Positions 20,612-27,776 of a DNA stretch of 64,000 nucleotides are shown piece by piece (the first letter of the stretch is position 1; each line of letters begins with the position of its first letter). Source of the stretch: Trichomonas tenax (Eukaryota; Parabasalia; Trichomonadida; Trichomonadidae); the NCBI GenBank assembly GCA_023091735.1, contig JALKBU010000082.1, positions 1 to 64,000 on the forward strand. Direction: 5' to 3'. The notes beneath the pieces were generated by a model. The model was not told the DNA's origin and ran no database searches. It was given only the letters and a program-made list of their open reading frames with translations. A program made the translations under genes and the position numbers.

Positions 20612-22231
20612 TTAGAAACCAAGGAATTCGCATAATCTTGCTTCAAAATCATCGAGGGCGTACTGATCACCTTTAATTTTCTGGATTGTAAATCCAATCA
20701 AACCAAAGCCTCTGTGTACGCAGCCCATTGTCAATGAGAAGTAGACATCATGCTGTCCCTTGATCTTACAATACAAAGAAAAGTCATATTCCGAAACAAT
20801 ATCAATATTATCTTCTTTCGACATGAAAGCAAACAACTTCTCCCAAAGAACACGCGGATCATCCAACGTAGTATGCTGGCAATTAAGAATAGGAAGCTCA
20901 ATATCCTTGAACAGAGACAAGAACCTCATCATTTGGTCTTTCCTGATGTTCCGTGTTCCAGCTTGAGCCTTTATAGCAATTGTTCTCTGCTTCTTTTGAG
21001 CTGATTGGCATCTAAGTTTAGATATCTTCAAGAATGGATCAAGTGTTGGTAGACGATCCTTTGCTTGAGGTGTTGACATTCCGAATGGCATCGAACGAAC
21101 TCTTACAGGTGGAGTGATTGCCGGTAAATGTTTTGTTGAAGTGATCGAAGGTAAAGGTTCTGATGTACGCGCAAGACCTACATTCGGCAAGCTAACATAG
21201 CCAAGCTGGTATTTGCGACGAATCAAGCGATACGTGATTGTCTGGTCAACATCCATGTGATCTTCTTGACCATCTTTCAATATACCAAGATCTTTAATGA
21301 CGTGTAAAGCAGCACGATTAATACGCGCTGTGTGATCTTTCGCAGCTGGTTTAGGAAGTCTGTTTTTATTGATCCAAGGATCGTTCATGATTTCCGCCGG
21401 TGTCGGACGTTCACTTGGGTTGGGGTTAAGAAGGCGTTTGATGAGGTCTGTTGCGAGTTCTGTTGGTAAAGAAGGAATTTGCAAATCTGCTTTAACAATC
21501 GATTGAAGAAGTTCTGGAATAGAAAGTCCTTTGAATGGAAAGTCACCACAGAGTGTTACATACAATATAACACCAAGTGACCAAGAATCGACGTATATCG
21601 GGTTATGTGGAATACCTTTTATGATTTCTGGTGGTGAATAGTGAGGTGTACCGCAGCAAGAATCAATTAATCCATCTTTTGGATCGTAATATCTTGAAAA
21701 ACCAAAATCTGTTAATCGAATTTTGCCTCTGTCATCGAGCATAACGTTTTCAAGCTTGAGATCTCTGTGCACACAGTGCAGCGATTGCATATACGCGACA
21801 ACTTTCACAATAGGACGAAAAACTTCGCGTGCATCAGAATCTGTTAATGGTGCTTTAGCTTTAATAAAGTCGAACAATTCACCACCACCAGCGTATTCCA
21901 TGATGACCCAGATTCTGTCTCCAGAATCAATGACGTCGTATAATTCTGTGACGTTTTTGCAGTCACCTAATAATTTTAATGTTGAAATTTCGCGAAGAAG
22001 TAAAACTTTTTTGTGCTGTTCGCGTAGCTGAGACTTATTGAGTATTTTCATCGCGACTTTATCACCTGTTACAATGTGAATTGCTAACCTAACACTTGCA
22101 TTTCGATTTTGAGCGATAATTCCTGAGAATTGATATATTTTTTCTATCTCAGAGAGAGTTAGTTTCCTCATTCCGACATCGTCGAATATCTTCCAATCAT
22201 CCTCTTCGGAAGATTGATCAAGATCAGCCAT
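20612..22231 (-). CDS. CAMK-type (SNF1/MARK-like) Ser/Thr kinase with degenerate Gly loop
   Basis: 539 residues. Kinase domain about 33-292: Lys62 in VAMKIL, HRDLKLENVMLDD at 155-167, DFG at 175-177 and GTPHYSPPE at 194-202, the last typical of SNF1/MARK/NUAK kinases. The nucleotide loop is unusual: GIIAQNRNAS (37-46) has one glycine where GxGxxG is expected. The C-terminal 90 residues (YDFSLYCKIKGQHDVYFSL and following) look like a KA1-type membrane- or lipid-binding domain. The middle (300-430) is low-complexity and Pro-rich. All other catalytic residues are present, so activity is likely but ATP binding may be altered. The start is the first ATG; two promoter motifs lie upstream. Confidence 0.9.
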   Translation of the reverse strand: MADLDQSSEEDDWKIFDDVGMRKLTLSEIEKIYQFSGIIAQNRNASVRLAIHIVTGDKVAMKILNKSQLREQHKKVLLLREISTLKLLGDCKNVTELYDVIDSGDRIWVIMEYAGGGELFDFIKAKAPLTDSDAREVFRPIVKVVAYMQSLHCVHRDLKLENVMLDDRGKIRLTDFGFSRYYDPKDGLIDSCCGTPHYSPPEIIKGIPHNPIYVDSWSLGVILYVTLCGDFPFKGLSIPELLQSIVKADLQIPSLPTELATDLIKRLLNPNPSERPTPAEIMNDPWINKNRLPKPAAKDHTARINRAALHVIKDLGILKDGQEDHMDVDQTITYRLIRRKYQLGYVSLPNVGLARTSEPLPSITSTKHLPAITPPVRVRSMPFGMSTPQAKDRLPTLDPFLKISKLRCQSAQKKQRTIAIKAQAGTRNIRKDQMMRFLSLFKDIELPILNCQHTTLDDPRVLWEKLFAFMSKEDNIDIVSEYDFSLYCKIKGQHDVYFSLTMGCVHRGFGLIGFTIQKIKGDQYALDDFEARLCEFLGF

Positions 22232-22261
22232 AAATTATATTTAAATAACGATTATAATTTA

Positions 22262-22317
22262 TTGTCACTTTTATAAATTAAGTTTACATTATTTTTCAGC
22301 ACTTTACATGACAAAAA
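22262..22317 (-). promoter_or_regulatory. Two promoter motifs before CAMK gene
   Basis: TTGTCACTTTTAT (22262-22274) and ACTTTACATGACAAAAA (22301-22317, plus-strand reading) lie 31 and 70 bp before the ATG at 22231, in opposite orientations. Confidence 0.55.
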
Positions 22318-22518
22318 CTCATATCTCTTTTTAAATCGCATTAAAGACCAGCACATAAATACTGCTTCACTTTTTCAAATATATCTTGCGTAATATTCAA
22401 ATGTTTTATTTCATATAGGATTTCAAATAAAAATATTGAATTGTTTCATTCACAATGCTATGCTTAGATGTGCAATACATAACCTAAAGAGTATGCTTAG
22501 CTAATGAAAAATTAATGT

Positions 22519-23253
22519 TTATTTTAAATGAAAAACTCGATTTCTTGTTGGTCTTCTAGGACTGTTTGCGCGTTCCTTAATGGTTTGTTTATACTTCTTG
22601 TTCTCTTCTTCTTTCTTTGCTTTCTTCTCTTCCAAATCACGATTTCTTTCTTCCCTTTCTTTTCTATTTTGCTCTTCAATTTTCTCGTGTTTGGCTCTTG
22701 TCTGTTCCAAAGCTTTCTTTGATTTTTCTTTCTTTTCGATGAGAGCTTGTCTCTCTTCTTCAGTCATATTCTTGATTTGTTCGAGCTTCTCTTCGCGACG
22801 TTTACGTTTCTCTTCCTCCATCTTCATCTTGTGTAGTTCTTTATTTGACATAATGCGTGATGTAACAGATCTTGCTTTAATTTCGCCGGATGTTGACTTT
22901 CCTTCGACATGCTTTGGATGGATCTTTCCTTCACTCTTAGGAATGTTAAGGGCATTGATTTGTACTGGGAAATATTGTGGCTGTGGTAATTCAATTTGTG
23001 AATTTTGATTTTCAAGTTGAGAAAAGAGGTCATCTAAAGCATAATTGCAGATTTTATCGCAATGATCAATTTCTGACTTAAGCTTGAAGTTGCAAACTTC
23101 AGATTCAAACTCATAAAATGGATCTTCGTCGTTATTGTTTGATTGAAGCTGTGAATCAGCTTTACGCAAATCACAAAAAGTTGGATATGCTTCGGGTATT
23201 AAATATGCGTTATATATAGATCTCCACGCATTCTCAAAAATTTCCTCCACCAT
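22519..23253 (-). CDS. Charged coiled-coil protein
   Basis: 244 residues from the ATG; I do not recognise the family. The N-terminal third has aromatic and acidic residues (WRSIYNAYLIPEAYPTF). Residues about 130-230 form a long single helix or coiled coil of E/K/R (EEEKRKRREEKLEQIKNM). The C terminus is basic (SPRRPTRNRVFHLK). The open frame extends three codons upstream with a GTG, but these codons lie in the promoter motif AAAAAGTGACAAAA, so ATG at 23253 is chosen. Cytoskeletal or basal-body association is possible but not shown. Confidence 0.8.
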   Translation of the reverse strand: MVEEIFENAWRSIYNAYLIPEAYPTFCDLRKADSQLQSNNNDEDPFYEFESEVCNFKLKSEIDHCDKICNYALDDLFSQLENQNSQIELPQPQYFPVQINALNIPKSEGKIHPKHVEGKSTSGEIKARSVTSRIMSNKELHKMKMEEEKRKRREEKLEQIKNMTEEERQALIEKKEKSKKALEQTRAKHEKIEEQNRKEREERNRDLEEKKAKKEEENKKYKQTIKERANSPRRPTRNRVFHLK

Positions 23254-23269
23254 TTTTGTCACTTTTTAT
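23254..23269 (-). promoter_or_regulatory. Promoter motif abutting coiled-coil gene start
   Basis: ATAAAAAGTGACAAAA on the coding strand runs directly into ATG at 23253. A weaker TGTAAAG is found about 12 bp further upstream. Confidence 0.55.
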
Positions 23270-23414
23270 TCATCTTTACATCAATTCTCAACAAAACTTA
23301 TTGGATATTAACACGAGTGCAGTATTTTCTTGGTACCTGAGATACATGGTATCCCGGTCAATAGCTTCTAACGGAAATTCACAAAATAACTCATTTTAAA
23401 CAGCTCCATGTTTT

Positions 23415-24386
23415 TTAAGCAATTGCTTCATAAATTTGTTGGTGATTTCGAGTTCTAGATAATGCCGAATTTCCTGCAGTATCACGTGCATTGATATCTA
23501 TTCCTGGAAGTGTAAGAAAGTATTCGCAAATTTCATATTGGTTATTTATTACCCCAATCATGAGTGTAGTCCAATTAAATTCAGTTGCTGCATTGCTGCT
23601 AACACCAGGCATTCGAGATAAATACTTCACTGTTTCTAAATCGCCTCTGCTGCAGGAAATATAGAATAATGTGTTAATATTAGGAATTTTATCCATATTT
23701 TCCATTAACATTTTTGCGAGTTTGAAATTGTTTAGAAGAGCTTTTTCAAGAATTTATTGTCCATAACTAGACTTAATTTTGTGATATCCAGCATCTATTG
23801 CAAACTTTATAGCTTTATAGTCAGATTCTTTTGCACAATTCTTAAGTACATTGTAAATCTTGTCAAAATTTTCTTTCTCGATGGTTAAATTCGATAGTCT
23901 ATGGATATTGAGGTTTGCAACATGATCTTTGATAGTATCCAATTTGTTTGTTATTGTCAACATTTCATCATTTCGAATTTGATGAATTTGATTTGCAATA
24001 TTTGCTAATTTTTGCATTAATGATTTTCCGTCATTTCTTTGATCATTTATTCGTGTTAGGGCTTCATATATACTAAATAAAAGCAGAATTTTAAGTATTT
24101 TTGATAATGTTCGAATAATTGCTATAATAATATCCATATTATCATCAAAATGAAGTATAACATGTTCTAGCATATTGAGGGCGAATGCTTTATCATGCAT
24201 ATATGACAAATTTAAGAAAAATATGCTAAATTGATCAAAATTTAGTGTAATTTCGTCAAGAATCTTAATAAAATCTTGCTCAATGGCATTTTTGATAAAC
24301 GTTGAATCACTTGCGTATTTATCAAAGTTTGCAATCACTTCATTGAGATCAAAATCAGTTATTATAACTTTTAAAACTTTTGACAA
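23415..24386 (-). pseudogene. Ankyrin protein gene with in-frame TAA and no start ATG
   Basis: A single frame of 324 codons is interrupted only by TAA at 23754-23756. Before the stop is a helical N-terminal region of about 210 residues (DQFSIFFLNLSYMHDKAF, IRNDEMLTITNKLDTIKDHV). After it come ILEKALLNN, then ankyrin repeats (NTLFYISCSRGDLETVKYLS, NWTTLMIGVINNQYEICEYF, GIDINARDTAGNSALSRTRN). The repeat continues across the stop without a frameshift. The first codon of the open frame is TTG and no in-frame ATG lies upstream before a stop, so the start may be lost too. A promoter-like string lies at 24411-24427. Stop-codon readthrough is an alternative to decay. Confidence 0.68.
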
Positions 24387-24410
24387 TTTACAATGGCAAT
24401 TGTCAATAAT

Positions 24411-24427
24411 ATTTTACACGACAAAAA
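24411..24427. promoter_or_regulatory. Promoter motif upstream of interrupted ankyrin gene
   Basis: ATTTTACACGACAAAAA lies 25 bp from the 5' end of the ankyrin frame. A near-identical string (TTTTTACACGACAAAAA) recurs near 24573 in the same spacer. Confidence 0.4.
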
Positions 24428-24653
24428 ATATTAGCCTTTCATTCGAAGATATAAACATAGATTCGCTTTAATGGCTCAATAACATGGTGCACAAAGTATA
24501 GTTTTCTTTAAATCTTTTAAAGGAATTTGTTTAAATAGCATTATTTCTGGTTATTTTGAAGAAATGATTAATTTTTTACACGACAAAAACATGATATTTT
24601 GCCAGTTTACATATCATTAAATGAACGATAGAAAATTGATTGAAGGGAATCCG

Positions 24654-24668
24654 TTTGACATGTAAATA
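24654..24668 (+). promoter_or_regulatory. Promoter motif before Maf gene
   Basis: TTTGACATGTAAATA ends 29 bp before ATG 24698. A half-site TTTTTGACACT follows at about 24685. Confidence 0.6.
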
Positions 24669-24697
24669 TATGCTTTCTATAAATTTTTGACACTCTA

Positions 24698-25315
24698 ATG
24701 TTAGCCCCTTATGCTGAGCAACTTGAGAAGATGAAAATCATTCTTGGGTCACAGAGCCCACGTCGCCGTGAGCTTCTCGGTGGAATTATCAAGAAGTTCG
24801 AAGTCATTCCTTCAGAATTCGATGAGTCAACAATCAATAAGTTCTCTTTCCCGGATCCAAAGGATTTCGTCAAAGTTCAGTCACAGAAGAAGGCCGAGGA
24901 ACTCGCAAATCGTATTGGTGACGCTGATATTGTTATCACAGCCGATACAATCGTCGCAATTGACGGCAAAATACTTGGCAAACCGAAGACACACGAAGTT
25001 GCCTACCAGATGATCACAGAATTGAGTGGCCGTCCACATCAAGTTATCACTGGTGTCTTCGTTTCTTTCCCAAAGCTCAAGAAATCAGTCTCCTTCACTG
25101 AGACAACATTAGTCATCTTTGATGAGCTCCCAGAAGCCGTCATCAAAGCTTACGCAGACAGTGATGATCCACTTGATAAGGCCGGCGCTTACGGAATTCA
25201 GTCTGGTGCTATGTCTCTCATTAAGAAGATCGATGGCGACTACTTCAATGTTGTTGGTCTCCCAGTTCACCACCTCGCCAGTGAAATTTATAAAGTTCTA
25301 TCCGATTCTCATTAA
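24698..25315 (+). CDS. Maf/Ham1-fold nucleoside triphosphate pyrophosphatase
   Basis: 205 residues. Maf family signatures are complete: IILGSQSPRRRELL near the N terminus (S-x-S-P-R-R phosphate-binding motif), TADTIVAIDGKILGKP in the middle, and DKAGAYGIQ plus IDGDYFNVVGLPVHHL near the C terminus. These proteins hydrolyse non-canonical or modified nucleoside triphosphates (dTTP/UTP and modified pyrimidines) to monophosphates and pyrophosphate, cleaning the nucleotide pool; in eukaryotes the homologue is ASMTL's Maf domain. Length is normal. The ATG at 24698 gives an extra 11 residues before the conserved MKIILGS; the internal ATG there (24731) is an alternative start. The protein is cytosolic by sequence. 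Confidence 0.92.
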   Translation: MLAPYAEQLEKMKIILGSQSPRRRELLGGIIKKFEVIPSEFDESTINKFSFPDPKDFVKVQSQKKAEELANRIGDADIVITADTIVAIDGKILGKPKTHEVAYQMITELSGRPHQVITGVFVSFPKLKKSVSFTETTLVIFDELPEAVIKAYADSDDPLDKAGAYGIQSGAMSLIKKIDGDYFNVVGLPVHHLASEIYKVLSDSH

Positions 25316-25436
25316 AAATACACTTTTACTTTAATAAGACTTTTTGGTATCACCTCTACAATGCATTACTTTAACAAATATGTTAAAAAAAGAATTATAT
25401 TTGAATAACAATCATAAACCTCTATATTTATTTTTT

Positions 25437-26930
25437 TTACTTTCCATTTGCCGGAGCAACTGGTTCATCAACAAACTCCTTCATTGCTTTCTCGACTTTA
25501 GCAGCCTGGAGGATTTCGTGTTCCCACTGTCCTTTTCTATTCAAGAATGCATCAATTCTTAATGAGCGCCAAATGTTTGGTGCCTTATCTTTCATGTTTG
25601 CATCAACTAACGTTCCACAGATTCCAACCTTGCAATCCATATCTCCGGCCTTGAATGCATCTTCTACGATGAAAGAACCAATTCTATCACTAGAAATTTC
25701 TGGGATAATTGGAATGATTTTACGAATTAATTTTCCTTTAGCGCCTGGTTTAATTGTTGTAGACTTGAGATACTCTGTAACAATATATGAACTGTTCTTG
25801 TTAAGGCACAAATCACGAAGTCTTTCACTAGTCATATCTAATAAAGCACCAACAATTGCGTCCGCATGCTTCTGTTCAAAGCGGCAAACAGATTGAAGGA
25901 TCATAGCACCAGACTTCTGACTCCTGATGCTAAGCAATGCATCAATAAGATTCTTTCCATTCTTGAGTTTGTTTAATTCTTGAATAATCTTGTCCTGGTT
26001 GAGTTTGAGACGTGCAGCTGCGTTAGCAACAGCATTGATGACTTCTGGACGCTCATCTATAAGTGTTGAGAAGCTAGGAAGAAGCTGGTCACAAACTCCT
26101 GAGAAATAATCTTTTGGAGTGTTTTCAATGAAACGCTGCAAAACAAAGTTAGCATTTCTATCCCTAGCACAGTGTAACGCATCTGTCTTGAAAACAGCTT
26201 CGTATATTGCTTTCTTTGGTTCATCGAGATTTAATTTGAGAATTTCTTCGATTAAATGGGATGAAGACTTATCCCTGATAGAATCGAAAGTGAACGGAAC
26301 AGATCTAGCGAGATAGCTGAGAAGTTTTGGATACTTTTCATTTTCAAGTGTGCAAATCGTCTGAACAACAGCTGAAAAGTGTGGCGATCTAGTGTAATCT
26401 GGTGTTTTAACCATTGCTTGAATGATTTGACGACATAATTTATCAATATGTTGATTTAATGACTTAATTCCACCAAAATTAGTAATGACACAACGAACAA
26501 CATGTGAGCCATACTTATCTTCACTAAGTTCTGGGGCGTAAGTTCGCATTTCACCTAAAATTGTTGCAAATAATTCTTGAAATGTTGGTACAAACTCTTT
26601 TGAGTTAATATATTGAGCGCATTGCACAAAAAGGTTCTCAATACTATGTGAGCTGCAGGCGTCAAAGCACAAATCATACATGTGCCTGCTGAAAGCAAGC
26701 AATAAGTGGTGCAATGACTCAACAGGACATTCAGCGATGTATTTATCTAAGAATCTCGATGCTGTTTTGTGTGTTGCAACTAAAATTTCTTTTCCTTCTA
26801 ATTGTTGGTTAATAGGACCAAAAAAATCATTAGCTGCTTCGGTACCTTTAACAGTGGCGTATGCTTCCATCGCGCGTGCAAAGAAATCGGCCTGTTCCTG
26901 ATTAAGATGTGGTTTTCTTTCGCGTTCCAT
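25437..26930 (-). CDS. NOP9: NOP9-like Pumilio-repeat protein
   Basis: 497 residues built of degenerate Puf/Pumilio helical repeats from about 50 to 450 (SEDKYGSHVVRCVI, DKSSSHLIEEILKL, DRNANFVLQRFIENTP, NKNSSYIVTEYLKS, DRIGSFIVEDAFKAG). The repeats are spread through the whole protein rather than as eight contiguous classic repeats, and the end WRSLRIDAFLNRKGQWE resembles the C-terminal block of NOP9. NOP9 is a nucleolar RNA-binding factor in small-subunit rRNA maturation. Another Puf-like protein cannot be excluded. ATG is the first in frame, 15 bp from a palindromic promoter motif. The gene converges with Maf, leaving about 120 bp. Confidence 0.75.
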   Translation of the reverse strand: MERERKPHLNQEQADFFARAMEAYATVKGTEAANDFFGPINQQLEGKEILVATHKTASRFLDKYIAECPVESLHHLLLAFSRHMYDLCFDACSSHSIENLFVQCAQYINSKEFVPTFQELFATILGEMRTYAPELSEDKYGSHVVRCVITNFGGIKSLNQHIDKLCRQIIQAMVKTPDYTRSPHFSAVVQTICTLENEKYPKLLSYLARSVPFTFDSIRDKSSSHLIEEILKLNLDEPKKAIYEAVFKTDALHCARDRNANFVLQRFIENTPKDYFSGVCDQLLPSFSTLIDERPEVINAVANAAARLKLNQDKIIQELNKLKNGKNLIDALLSIRSQKSGAMILQSVCRFEQKHADAIVGALLDMTSERLRDLCLNKNSSYIVTEYLKSTTIKPGAKGKLIRKIIPIIPEISSDRIGSFIVEDAFKAGDMDCKVGICGTLVDANMKDKAPNIWRSLRIDAFLNRKGQWEHEILQAAKVEKAMKEFVDEPVAPANGK

Positions 26931-26944
26931 TTTTCTAAAATTTT

Positions 26945-26977
26945 GATGTAAAAGACACTTTTTAAAAGTGACACAAA
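26945..26977 (-). promoter_or_regulatory. Palindromic double promoter motif before NOP9-like gene
   Basis: Plus-strand reading: TGTAAAAGACACTTTTTA at 26947 runs into AAAAGTGACACAAA. Two opposed GACAC/GTGAC cores surround ACTTTTTAAAAGT, a perfect inverted repeat except for the centre. Confidence 0.5.
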
Positions 26978-27729
26978 TAATATGTCTTCAAACATTGACT
27001 TGTAATGTTTCATTTTGACCAAAACTAGCTTTGGTGTAATCTTTTATTTCAGTTTTAGAGTATTTGTGTTGAAGTATCTCTCTTTTAGCCACAAATATTT
27101 AATAATTTTAATCTTAAATCAATATCATTCATTTCTAAAGAACCTACTGAGTACAAAACGAAGCGTAGTAAATTGTATTTGCTACATCAAGGTTTTTGGA
27201 TAATTTGCCAAAAAAAATGTGATTGATTGATCTTATTGATGTTAACTTAGTGTATGACAGCATCAATACATTTTCATTATGGTTTTATCGCTTAAATATT
27301 AACATTGATTGAAAATTAAATTTAAAAATTGTGCAAAAATGAAATTTGGATGAAAACATTGCAGGGCGCTGTAAACCACAATTAGCGTTTATCAAAGCAA
27401 TTGTGTTAATTAGAAAATAACAAATGAAAAATAGTTTTTGATTAAATGAAAAAATTGAAGTCAATAAAGATACTTTAGTCTATCACAGATCTTAGCCTAT
27501 TGGGTGTGTATATATTGACACTAAAATATAATTTCTTAATCATATTATCAGCACAAATTTTTCAAAATCACTAAAAATGATTTCTATTTAAGCACATAAG
27601 ACAATATATACATATAAAAAGTGAGTAATATTCATATCATTAGATGAAAAATACCAAAGCGCAAAGAGATCGAAAAGTTTCGAGGAGAATTAATATTCTG
27701 ACAAGTAATGTAATAAATACTTCTTAAAA
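26978..27729. other. Spacer between divergent NOP9-like and DPE2-like genes
   Basis: AT-rich, about 750 bp. A weak ORF (27015-27203) has no recognisable content. A motif relative (TCTGACAAGTAATG) lies near 27697. Confidence 0.4.
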
Positions 27730-27746
27730 TTTGTAAAGTGACAAAA
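27730..27746 (+). promoter_or_regulatory. Promoter motif before DPE2-like gene
   Basis: TTTGTAAAGTGACAAAA ends 30 bp before ATG 27777. It overlaps the GTG codon at 27738 that would otherwise extend the frame, so it decides the start. Confidence 0.65.
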
Positions 27747-27776
27747 TCTTTCTTTGATTTTGAGGGGAAGATTTTG

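Noticed and set aside
22580..23008. Ser/Phe-rich ORF opposite the coiled-coil gene
   Set aside because: It is the antisense shadow of E/K-rich codons in the minus-strand gene.
27738..27776. N-terminal extension of the DPE2-like protein from GTG
   Set aside because: The codons lie in and just after the promoter motif TTTGTAAAGTGACAAAA, and a normal ATG follows at 27777.
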